Part shown: piece by piece, positions 45,128-55,262 of the stretch | Position numbering within the stretch: position 1 is the first letter of the stretch | Layout: every line of letters begins with the position of its first letter | NCBI GenBank assembly: GCA_034440575.1 | Contig: JAOTOL010001646.1 | Location: 2,013,501-2,077,500, forward strand | DNA from: Imbricaverruca yamaguchii | Lineage: Eukaryota > Arthropoda > Thecostraca > Neoverrucidae | Length of the DNA: 64,000 nucleotides | Reading direction: 5' to 3' | Translations under genes and position numbers: made by a program | Notes under the pieces: generated by a model | The model's database searches: none | The model's input: only the letters and a program-made list of their open reading frames with translations | Told to the model about the DNA's origin: nothing

Positions 45128-46524
45128 CTGAAAAAAGCATCAGACAACACGCTCAAAACGAGTGATTAGTGTAATAATCTGGAGATCTCTGCCGAAGTAC
45201 ATCCTCGACGAAATGGTGCAGCGACTGGTAATCCACCGCCGCCCGCTGTATTGATGGATTAATGTTCAGATCATTAAGCATTGAAACTATTTTGGGATGT
45301 GATAACATTCAGTGAACACCGAGAAAATCGCACGATGATACGAGATATGGAATGTGGTTCTAGAGAAATACGCCGACGTGATTACTAATAAACAACTGCA
45401 AGAAAGGTTTTCAATTATCGTTCAATGATTGCGCTTGCACAATATTTAGTTCACGCGATGGCAAGGTCAGTTCTAGCATGCATAGAAATATAAAACACCA
45501 CGGAGAACAAACACAAATCATGATTGTTGGCGCAAGATTTGTGAACTTTCATGTTATCCCAATGGGCACCAAGCCGTACGAAACGCTCAAAATTACATAC
45601 TGAGAGGTAAAAATGTAATAGACAAAAAAGCACGGAAGAGAGGTCATCACAACTGTTCTACCACATCGGGTCTTTCGTCATAGTCAAAAGGAGCTCACGG
45701 GATGTTGGCTAGCGTCTTGAAGTTTCCCCTTGGTCTTGTTACGCATCCAGGAGGGTAGACTGCGAGTCCTCATCTCCTCGTCGAGTAGCATCAGGTCGAC
45801 ACGGTCAGGGCTTACTTCACCTGTCACAAATCGCCCGGATCACACTTCTCACACCAGAGGCTCCATGCTGGTGCAATTATACACATAGCACGGTTACCCT
45901 TCTCCCAAGCAACGCATCTATCAACTTCCCCGATTTCGATAATTGTCATTGGTGTGCTATGGCCCTGAGTAACGTGGTCCTTAGGAGCGCCCTCGCACAA
46001 GTACACCGTGAAGCGTCTAAATGGGCCAGTAGTTGTGACTCCAAAGTAGTGTATGGAACGAGGCCTGTAATCCTTGTGTGGATAAAAAAATAAACTACTT
46101 TGACTTTATATATTTTTTCGAGAGTTGGAATCGGCTGTTTGCATGATCTGGTTGTTTGTTTGTCATGTTTTGTGGTGCATAATGAGCTGCGTGCGGTCAG
46201 CAACACTATCCGTACATCTTATACCGCTAGATAGTATGTCCCTGATAACTTGTCCATGTGCTTTGTGAGATGTCTTCCTGCAGCTACGATAATACAACTG
46301 GTAGGTGTTTGCTTGTGATGCTGGTGCTGCTCTTCCTTGTTTGATTGTTTATATAGCGCTTTACCCCTGCACCAATGCACCTCTCTGCCTAGGCATTGGT
46401 AGCCAGTACATTGGTAGCCAGTATATGTTTCAGTCCCAGAACCAGGTAAAACAAAATGTACATAAAGATGTCCCGGCTTTAAAACTTTAAAAGCTAAAGG
46501 ATGTAGTGATTCCGTTTGCCGCCA
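45128..46524 (-). other. Intron, unique part
   Basis: About 1.4 kb of mostly AT-richer DNA. Small frames at 45451-46206 have no motif. No transposon is recognised. Confidence 0.4.
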
Positions 46525-47400
46525 ACAATACCCCACCTTCCTATGCTTACCTGCGCCGCCAACAGCACCCCACCCTCCTCTGCTGACCTGCGCCGCCGAC
46601 AGTACCCCACCCTCCTCTGCTGACCTGCGCCGCCGACAGTACCCCACCCTCCTATGCTGACCTCCCCGGCGGTACCCCACCCTCCTCTGCTGACCTCCCC
46701 GGCGGTACCCCACCCTCCTCTGCTGACCCCCGCCGACAGTACCCCACCCTCCTCTGCTGACCTGGCCGCCGACAGTACCCCACCCTCCTCTGCTGACCTC
46801 CGCCGGCGGTACCCCACCCTCCTCTGCTGACCTGGCCGCCGACAGTACCCCACCCTCCTCTGCTGACCTGCCGCCGACAGTACCCCACCCTCCTCTGCTG
46901 ACCTCCGCCGGCGGTACCCCACCCTCCTCTGCTGACCTCCCCGGCGGTACCCCACCCTCCTCTGCTGACCTGCGCCGCCGACAGTACCCCACCCTCCTTG
47001 CTGACCTCCCCGACGGTACCCCACCCTCCTCTGCTGACCTGCGCCGCCGACAGTACCCCACCCTCCTATGCTGACCTCCCCGGCGGTACCCCACCCTCCT
47101 CTGCTGACCTGCGCCGCCGACAGTACCCCACCCTCCTATGCTGACCTCCCCGGCGGTACCCCACCCTCCTCTGCTGACCTCCCCGGCGGTACCCCACCCT
47201 CCTCTGCTGACCTGCGCCGCCGACAGTACCCCACCCTCCTATGCTGACCTCCCCGGCGGTACCCCACCCCCTCTGCTGACCTCCCCGGCGGTACCCCACC
47301 CTCCTCTGCTGACCTGCGCCGCCGACAGTACCCCACCCTCCTATGCTGACCTCCCCGGCGGTACCCCACCCTCCTCTGCTGACCTGCGCCGCCGACGGTG
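46525..47400. repeat. Intronic minisatellite with two interleaved unit types (about 37 and 33 bp)
   Basis: About 25 units share 'taccccaccctcctctgctg' plus 'acct', followed either by 'gcgccgccgacag' (longer type) or 'ccccggcgg' (shorter type), in irregular order, with single-base variants such as ctatgctg. Read on the minus strand, every unit contains (G)CAG|GTCAGCAG or GAG|GTCAGCAG, a 5' splice-site-like sequence. The array abuts exon 47415-47681 directly. Confidence 0.95.
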
Positions 47401-47414
47401 CCAGCCGAGCCCAC

Positions 47415-47681
47415 GTCGAGGGCCGACGCGCCCGCGTAGAACTCCTGCATCTGCTGCATGCGCTTCTGCTTGGAGGGCAGCGTGCGGTAGGCGGCCGAGC
47501 GGTGGACGGCGGCGGCCGGCCCGGCCGGCTCTGCCGGCGGCCGCCGCCGCTCCAGGGTCGGGCTGTACCCCGAGATGTAGACCACGTTGTCGGTCCACCG
47601 ATGCGCGCCGCCGTCGCCGCCCACGTGCTCCAGCGGCGGGGGGATCCGCGACTTGGCGGTGGGCGGTGGCGCGGCCGGCGG
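47415..47681 (-). CDS. Internal exon of the unrecognised PDZ-ligand protein
   Basis: The acceptor (minus strand gacggcagtttcag|CCGCCG) is followed by 89 phase-0 codons: a proline-rich start, KSRIPPPLEHVGGDGGAHRW, TDNVVYISGYSPTLERRRPP, an Ala/Pro stretch, then VHRSAAYRTLPSKQKRMQQM and QEFYAGASALD. The donor chosen is CTCGAC|gtgggc (phase 0), which joins ...GASALD to LNFSHRQ of the last exon. A second donor (GGCGCAG|gtcagc, exon start at 47384) lies 31 bp further on, inside the first unit of the array, but leaves one extra base and does not fit the terminal exon. Conserved-looking tyrosine motifs (VVYISGY, AAYRTL) suggest a cytoplasmic signalling tail. Family unknown. Confidence 0.65.
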
Positions 47682-47845
47682 CTGAAACTGCCGTCACGGC
47701 TCAGCCAAGGGTGCGGCGGTGTCGACAGACACTGGCGGATCCAGGGAGGTCAACAAGCAACGTCCTCTGCCTCCAAATGTGTGTGGTTATGCACACGGTT
47801 GCAACACGGCTCCTACTTTCTTTGAATATCAACACATCTAAAAGG
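47682..47845 (-). other. Intron, stretch before the LINE insertion
   Basis: Unique sequence between the exon acceptor and the LINE. Nothing else seen. Confidence 0.35.
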
Positions 47846-49763
47846 ATATGGAAATGTTGGTGTTGGCTCCCCATCATGCAAAATGTTTAGGTCAAAATGC
47901 CTTGAAGAGGACCTGTTCTTACAACAGTTTGTATCGGAACCTACCAGGCATGGCTCATTCTTGGACCTTGTATTTTCTGATTTAAGTGACTTGGTTCAAG
48001 ACTTGACTGTAGGAGCAACTCTGGGAAAAGGTGACCATAACAGTTAGATTCAAGGCACATGTAGGGGAAATTATTAAGGTTAATTTTGTAAAGGTTCAAA
48101 ATTTCAACAGAGCAGACTTGGACTGCATGAGAGCGGCTTTAAGTGCCATAAGATGGGAAGTAGAATTCTCCAATTTAAATGCCTGTGAAATATTGGAAAA
48201 GTTCAAATCTTACTTGAATGAGATTCAGATTAGACATGTCTCCCAAAAGCAAAGGCGCAAAAGAAGGGTAGGAAAGCCAGCATGGCTTACACCAGACTTG
48301 ATAAAAGTAATTAAGGCTAAGAAAGCTACATTTAGAGTGTTTAAAGAAGCTTCAAATATCGTAAATCTAAAGACGTATCGAAAAGCTAGAGACACTGTGA
48401 AGCAAAAATCAGAGCAGCAAAGCGAGCAAAAGAACTGGATTTAGCTAGGAACTGTAATGGGGACAGTAAGAAGTTTATTAGTTTCTACAAGCTGAGCAAA
48501 GTTTCTAGCACAATTGGTCCACTGGAAGTAAATGGGACTACAATGGGTGAGGATAGTGAGATGGTTGAGGAGCTGAGCAAGCAGTTTAAATCAGTGTTTA
48601 CATTGGAAGATATGACCAATCTGCCGACCGTACACCATAGTTCAGTGACATGTGATCTGATAAATGATGTTGATTTCATTGATAGTGATGATGTTTTAAA
48701 TCATATCAGGAAAATAAAGCCAAACAAGGCAGCCGGATCTGATGAAATTTATGCTATGGTATTGCGGGAAGCTGAGAAGGAACTGGTATTTCCACTTAGT
48801 ATAATACTTTGTAGATCAGTTTCACAAAATGAAATTCCGATAGATTGGAAAAGGGAAAAAGTAGTTCCCATTTTCAAGAAAGGAGAAAGAGGGAAAGTTG
48901 AAAACTATAGGCCAGTAAGTTTCACATCCCTAGTCTGCAAGGTACTCGAATCAATTATCAAGGCTAGAATAGTTAGTTATCTGGAAGGAAACAGATTGAT
49001 TCAAGATACTCAACATTGGTTTAGAAAAGGACGGTCCTGTCTCACAAATCTCCTGGACTTTTTTAACTTCGCCACAGAACAATTTGATCAGGGAAATCGG
49101 GTTGACGTAGCATATCTTGACTTTAGTGAGGCCTTTGACAAGGTACCCTATAAACGATTAATGATACAGCTTCAGGCCCATGATATTGCAGGTAGCATCT
49201 TAAAATGGATAGAGTTGTGTCTTTCAGGGAGACAGCAAAGAGTGATGCTAAATGGTACAAAGTCATCATGGCAAAGTATTCTTAGTGGAGTTCCCCAGGG
49301 GTCAGTACTGGGGCCACTACTGTTCATTATATTTGTAAATAACATTGAAAGTGGCCTAAGCAGTAAAGTTTTGAAATTTGCGGATGATTTGAAGGTCTTC
49401 AGGGCAATAACAGATCAAAACGAGCATATCTCGCTGCAAAAAGACTTAGACGAACTTGTGAAGTGGTCCGAAGAATGGCAAATGAATTTTAATTTTGATA
49501 AGTGCAAAATCATGCATGTAGGTAAGCAGCATATGAAGGATCCATACTTGATGGGTGCCCAAGTGCTATCAGTGACTCAACAGGAGAAGGATTTAGGTGT
49601 TATTCTAAACACAAAATTGGGGGCATCAGAACAGACCAAGGAAGCCAGGAAGAAGGCACTGAGAATGCTTGGGGAAATAAATAGGAATATATCGTACAGA
49701 AGTGAGGAATTTGATATTACGAGCTCCCTAGTTTTTCAAAGCTATATTCATGAATGCTCTTGA
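47846..49763 (+). mobile_element. CR1/jockey-type LINE with a long intact reverse-transcriptase frame
   Basis: A 5'-truncated copy inserted antisense in the intron of the minus-strand gene. Endonuclease end: EPTRHGSFLDLVFSDLSDLV and GKGDHNS (about 47930-48045) in a shifted frame. Linker: frame 48031-48444. Reverse transcriptase: an uninterrupted 406-codon frame at 48543-49763 with KKGERGKVENYRPVSF, VDVAYLDFSEAFDKVPYKRL (block A Asp), SGVPQGSVLGPLLFIIFVNN (block B), FADDLKVF (catalytic Asp pair), NFDKCKIMHVG and KDLGVILNTKL. Frame breaks near 48030 and 48445 and loss of the C-terminal domain after 49750 make it inactive. HGFRKG is HWFRKG here, another sign of decay. Same family as the 28.2-29.9 kb copy. 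Confidence 0.9.
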
Positions 49764-51644
49764 AACCCCAGATCTGCATGGAAAAATTGCAACGCGTCTA
49801 TTTGCCAATGGTACGCAGACGACAATGCTGACTGACCAAATATCGAGTATTCTTCATGTTCTAAAAATGTATATCATGTTTTATCAGATCATGGAGCTAA
49901 GACCATTGATTGTTAACATGTATTTGCTCTGACCTAGGAACATTTTGTTTGAAGGGAAAGCAAGAGTCTTCCTCGCTTGAAGTTTTATGGTCTATATTTT
50001 GTGCTTATAATCTAAATTCGAATTTGTATTGGGTAAGCTTTACACCATCAGCACCAGTGCTGAACGGAAGCTTGCTGCACTAACCCTGAGCCCACCTCCC
50101 GATCATCCCTATTCCGAAGCATTTGTCTTCATATTGCCTTGACGAATTTTCACATCAGAGTCAAGCAGCATCTTATGCCTCTCACGGCTTCTCGCAAAAC
50201 CCCTCCCTCACTTAACCCTTCCATGGCAGAAACACATGGAAGGGTTAAGTGAGGGTGTTTCATGGTAGAAACACATGAAATGGTCAGCTCACACGGCTCA
50301 GGTATGTACATGATGGCTCGTATGCATTTATATTTCATTGGTTGACTTGAGTCAGGTCAGACCACTTTTGTGATCTACATTCGGTGTGCACTTCGCCTAG
50401 TCGCCTGGACATTGGTGCCACCCTACAGCCATCGACCCGGATCGACCTCGCAGGACAAAGCAACTTTGGCAGCTCGTGCGATGGGACAACAAAGAGATAT
50501 CCCCATGTTTGCGGGGCTGCCAGATATGGAGGGATGTTCAGCGCTGCAAAATCAAGTAAAAGCATCTAGATCACACGGACCGTAGGCTTTACATGGAATA
50601 GTGGTCCTTAACAACGATTTGATGCGCTTAGTCAGCTAATGCGATTATTTTGCCCGAGTAATCCGGAGCCTCGGCATTCCAAGTTCCGTAACGACTTTCC
50701 GCCAGCTCTTCGGCACTACGGTTTGCTTTCCTTGGGCGAGTGATTGTCGGTGAAGCGACCCGCCGGAGTGAGACGTAGTCTTTATCATGCTGTAGGAACA
50801 AGAGCCGTCGTCCTCCAATCGACCCAGCAGCAACTTTTGACCATCCATCCGCACTTTAATGGCTAATGACGGCCAACTTGTGGCGTTCCGCCCTGATCGC
50901 AGCCGGGCAAACAGACCTTCATGGCAAACTCGTCAGATACGGGTCTCCAAACACACGGAAGGCGCGGAAACTCGTCAGATACGGGTCTCCAAAGACACCG
51001 AAGGCTCGGAAATTCAGCGGTCGAAGCCCGAATTACATGCAGTTGATGTTACTTCTGCAGCCGTGAGCGTGGTATGCCGTGAGCTGCTGATACAACGCCA
51101 GTTGCGACTGGAAATTGGCACTTGTCTGAAGCTTCGTGGGTGTGCCTGGCTGCAGGGAGTGCCTGGCTACAGTTGCAACACCAAGCATTGGGGGAAAATG
51201 AATGGTCTGAACCCTGAAAATACCTACATTTCCCTACATTCAACACAAGTTACCTCGAGCAATATGAAGGCATTCAACAAATCGACAGGACCTAAGGTCC
51301 TGTAAAATGCAGGAGTTACAGATCACTAATCCAAGAGCACAATCGCTTCTGCGCAGCAACTGCATTTTTAATATCCGCTGATTCCCAGAAACTCAGAAAC
51401 CTAACTGAACCCAGCAGAAACCTCCCCCACGTGATACCTAATGCATGGCATCCGCGCACAGAAATGACTCACAGAAGTGACGCACATAAGTCACACACAT
51501 TGGCTACACACATAGGTCACGCACATAAGTAATGCGCAGAAGTCGCGCACATAAGTCACGCATGTCATGTGTTAGAAGTGTGCAGATGTGGGAGCATAAC
51601 CGCATACTCGGCAGACTATCATCATGCAACGTCAAATGCAACGT
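49764..51644. other. Intron or intergenic DNA with a perfect hairpin
   Basis: After the LINE the sequence is unique. A 41-bp tandem duplication lies at about 50926-51005 ('actcgtcagatacgggtctc' twice). 51465-51560 holds loose repeats of 'cgcacataagtcacgca'. No exon is recognised. Confidence 0.35.
50205..50255. repeat. Perfect 21-bp inverted repeat with a 9-base loop
   Basis: Left arm 50205-50225 (CCCTCACTTAACCCTTCC...) is the exact reverse complement of 50235-50255. The loop is gcagaaaca. A shorter echo of the loop and stem ('catggtagaaacacatgaaa') follows at about 50262-50281. RNA from either strand would fold strongly. Confidence 0.9.
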
Positions 51645-52790
51645 CAAAATGCCCTCTAATGTCACCGGAGCAGCTGTTTCCACAGACGGGTCCCGATGCC
51701 CTCCAATGTCACCGGAGCAGCTGTTGCTACAGACAGGTCCCGATGCCCTCTAATGCTACTGGGGCAGCTGTTGCTACAGACAGGTCCCGATGCCCTCTAA
51801 TGCTACTGGGGCAGCTGTTGCTACAGACAGGTCCCGATGCCCTCTAATGTCACCGGGGCAGCTGTTGCTACAGACAGGTCCCGATGCCCTCTAATGCTAC
51901 TGGGGCAGCTGTTGCTACAGACGGGTCCCGATGCCCTCCAATGTCACCGGAGCAGCTGTTGCTACAGACAGGTCCCGATGCCCTCTAATGCTACTGGGGC
52001 AGCTGTTGCTACAGACAGGTCCCGATGCCCTCTAATGTCACCGGGGGCAGCTGTTGCTACAGACAGGTCCCGATGCCCTCTAATGCTACTGGGGCAGCTG
52101 TTGCTACAGACAGGTCCCGATGCCTCTAATGTCACCGGAGCAGCTGTTGCTACAGACAGGTCCCGATGCCCTCTAAGTACCGGAGCAGCTGTTGCTACAG
52201 ACGGGTCCCGATGCCCTCCAAAGTCACCGGAGCAGCTGTTGCTACAGACAGGTCCCGATGCCCTCTAATGCTACTGGGGCGCTGTTCCGGCGGCCGATGC
52301 CCTCTATGTCCGGGCGCTGTTGCCAGACAGGTCCCGATGCCCCTAATGTCACCGGGGCAGCTGTTGCTACAGACAGGTCCCGATGCCCTCTAATGTCACC
52401 GGAGCAGCTGTTGCTACAGACGGGTCCCGATGCCCTCTAATGTCACCGGGCAGCTGTTGCTACAGACAGGTCCCGATGCCCTCCAAAGTCACCGGGGCAG
52501 CTGTTGCTACAGACAGGTCCCGATGCCCTCTAATGCTACTGGGGCAGCTGTTTCCACAGGCGGGTCCCGATGCCCTCTAATGTCACCGGGCAGCGTTGCC
52601 ACAGACAGGTCCCGATGCCCTCTAATGCTACTGGGGCAGCTGTTGCTACAGCAGGTCCCGATGCCCTCCAAAGTCACCGGGGCAGCTGTTGCTACAGACA
52701 GGTCCCGATGCCCTCTAATGTCACCGGAGCAGCTGTTGCTACAGACAGGTCCCGATGCCCTCCAATGTTACCGGGGCAGCCAAGGCCATT
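51645..52790. repeat. 47-bp minisatellite, about 24 copies, in an intron
   Basis: The unit is 'gctgttgctacagacaggtc', 'ccgatgccctctaatg', then 'ctactggggca' or 'tcaccggagca'. Two subtypes alternate irregularly; several units carry deletions near 52180, 52280-52330 and 52450-52600. It ends about 110 bp before the donor of exon 52904-53045. Confidence 0.96.
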
Positions 52791-52903
52791 ACCTTCTGAC
52801 GCTGCGAGGGAAGCGAGTTCGCTGCCTTCCGATATCACCGAGACAGGCCGCCACAGTCAGATCCGTTGCATTCTAACGTTGCCGGGACAGTGGGACCCGT
52901 TAC

Positions 52904-53045
52904 CTGCTGACGTTGCCGGGGCAGGTTGGCGGAGTCGGCAGTGGGTGTCGATGCCTGCTGGGGAGACTGCTGCTCGGCGCGGTGGTAGTAGATCGGCAGC
53001 CCCGAACCTCGAATGCTCTCCGTGCACAGCTTCAGACATCCCGAG
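52904..53045 (-). CDS. Upstream exon of the unrecognised PDZ-ligand protein
   Basis: The acceptor (minus strand tgcactcctttctcag|CTCGGG) and donor (CGTCAGCAG|gtaacg) are both strong. One leading base completes a codon; 47 codons follow: SGCLKLCTESIRGSGLPIYY, HRAEQQSPQQASTPTADSAN, LPRQRQQ. The end is phase 0, matching the phase-0 start of exon 47415-47681 (QRQQ-PPAAPPPTAKSRIP). Composition is Gln/Ser/Pro-rich with a Tyr pair, in keeping with a disordered signalling tail. The next exon upstream must end with two bases of a codon; I did not find it. Confidence 0.6.
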
Positions 53046-54585
53046 CTGAGAAAGGAGTGCACTCGGCTTTAGTGCACTGGGATAGGCCGGATGCAGCTAT
53101 CACGTGAATGCTACTCAAACAAGCGACGTGGAAATGAGGTGTGTGTCGTCCATTTGTCAGTATCGGCAGAACGATATTATATTGATCCATTGCACCATGA
53201 ATGCGTCTTCAAAACTGCAAATATGAGCGATGGCGGTGCGGTTTGTCTATCGGGCTTCGCATTAGCATCATCCTTCGCGCGCCTGGTGGTTACTCCAACT
53301 CCCTGTCCGTCCCTCTGGCAAGCCCATATCTATGTCTATATCTATGGAAAGGAAGTAGGAGTAAATCTTGGCGTAGGACCGTCAGTTCTGACTTAGCTAT
53401 ACATCACATTTTCTGCCGTGAGTATGTGCGAATTTCAGCAGCCAGCTTGCACCCAAATTGGTGGACTACCAGTTCAGATCTGGATACATACCCTGTCAAA
53501 TGTTGTCGAACTTATAGCTTTTTGGTCTGGTTTCCTGCGATGGGTGATCTTAAATAAATGACTAGCATGTTTTCAGGATACTTGTCATCGGTCTGGTGAT
53601 GCTGTCCAGCGAAGCGAGTGGTAGCGTTCATAAGTATAGGTATACATAGTGTGTACGCGATCTATCTATCTATCCATCTTGGGCGCTGTATAACCTCTGC
53701 AGTTGATGCGCCCTAAAACCCAAATAACTATCTATCCATCTATGTACTACGTACTTATATTTTGCATACATACACGTGTAATTATGGCAATACTTGACCA
53801 CGAACATATATTGTAATGTGTTTGCGTCACTATTTCAGGTGCACACCTCTCGTGAACGACTTACACAAGGCACGGCTGTTTGGGTTATTATAATTTTACG
53901 CTGCGCCGAGGAACAACGTCTGATTCAGGCTCTGACATTGCGTCATCTCGTGACAATTAAACACTAGCCGTGGTCTCAAAATACGCCAATGCCTCTGATA
54001 GCCTAAATTTGGCGCCATTGTAAAGGTGCTGAACCAATTGGCTTACTCCGCACACATTCGCAGGTCTCTAAATTTAGAATGCAATGCCGACGGGGCCATT
54101 TGGGTCGAGCTCGGTGGCCCTGGCATGAAATGCGCACCAGCTTCAGGTTGGTTGGACACCAGTCGTTTTGAAGCCATATACTTACTGCCTTGTAGTAATA
54201 AAACAAAAGTAGAAGTACCCGTAGTTAGCAGCATGGTATCCTACCTGCCCGTTGATCTGCTACATCCCTGAGTGCTGGTGATGATTGATAGGTATGCCAG
54301 CTTTATCAATAACTGGCCAAAAGCCTATTATCACTCAACACGATTCTGAAACGGCTCGTGACCGATAATGGCATGTCCTTCAGCTTCAGTTCTCCAGTCG
54401 AACTGCTCGATGGTTTTCCACTTGAGTGAACGCAAAAGGAATGAAATCGTGAATGGTCACGCGGAATCAACCACGCGTCAGTGACCTGAACAGCGCCTCA
54501 GGCCGAACACTGACCCCGGGACCCTCCCATCTCTGCAGTACCAACTCCATTCAAAACAGAGCCATTGGGGGCTATCGAAGGACAA
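53046..54585. other. Unassigned region
   Basis: Unique, mixed composition. Plus frames at 53091-53557 have no recognised domain. Contains a (TATC)n-like microsatellite at about 53660-53740 and a dispersed repeat core. Confidence 0.35.
53658..53745. repeat. Dispersed repeat core (inverted copy 4) flanked by TATC microsatellite
   Basis: The reverse strand reads 'ggttttagggcgcatcaact', 'gcagaggttatacagcgccc', related to the cores at 12.5, 17.5 and 26.6 kb. It is flanked on both sides by ctatctatccat repeats (53664-53676 and 53728-53742). Confidence 0.6.
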
Positions 54586-54920
54586 TTTAACGGTGTGCCG
54601 AACGACGCTGATAGATATAAATGGAGTTACCGAGTTAGTTATTAGGGCTTTAGGGCGTATCGACTACATATATGGAGTTACCGAACGGCAGCTGAGAGAC
54701 AGGGGGCTACCAGATGACAGCTAGGAGATATAGAGGCTACCGAACGACAGCAGAGAGATATAAGACGTCACTGAACGACATCTATAGCATTCAACGGGAT
54801 ACCGAACGACAGTAGAGACATAAGAGGCTGCCGAACGACGCTGAGCGAGATATAGGTGGCTACCGAGCGACAATGAAAGACGTAAGAGGTTATCACACGA
54901 CAACTAAGGGATACAAATGG
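54586..54920. repeat. Degenerate minisatellite, unit about 33-38 bp, about 9 copies
   Basis: Units carry 'taccgaacgacagcagagag' then 'atataagacg', with heavy drift ('atatataaatggagttac' in the first units). Confidence 0.85.
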
Positions 54921-55094
54921 CTATCGAACGAGAGGTAAGCGTTTCAGGCAACAAAGCTTGCCTTTCTTCAACGCGAAGCATGTATCACGTCGCTTTAGAT
55001 CGCTGTCCCTGGCTTCCAGCCGATCATCGATTATCGGAGCAAGAGCCGAGCGTCATCAGACAAAGAAGTGTTGTCAAGGCTAGGCCCTGGGGGA

Positions 55095-55262
55095 TGAGGA
55101 GTCTAGGGGTAAATTGCACGACTCACAATCGGAAGATTGTGGGTTCGAGTCTCACCTGTCGCTACTCTTCGCCAGGGACGAATCGGCGCGAGAGATCGGT
55201 GACGCTACATGACTCAACGGTCGACGTGTCGTAAAACCAATGACCACCACCACCACCAAGGC
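55095..55262 (+). mobile_element. tRNA-derived SINE
   Basis: Contains an A-box-like 'gtctaggggtaaattgc' and a good B box 'gggttcgagtctcac' with a pairable T arm (gtggg/ctcac). The anticodon region 'cgactcacaatcg' would give CAC (Val), but only three of five stem pairs form and the acceptor ends do not match, so it is a SINE head, not a functional tRNA. The body ends in a short (CAC/ACC)n tail at 55238-55258. Confidence 0.6.

Noticed and set aside
55095..55180. tRNA-Val (CAC) gene
   Set aside because: Only three of five anticodon-stem pairs form and the acceptor stem does not pair; a SINE head explains it better.
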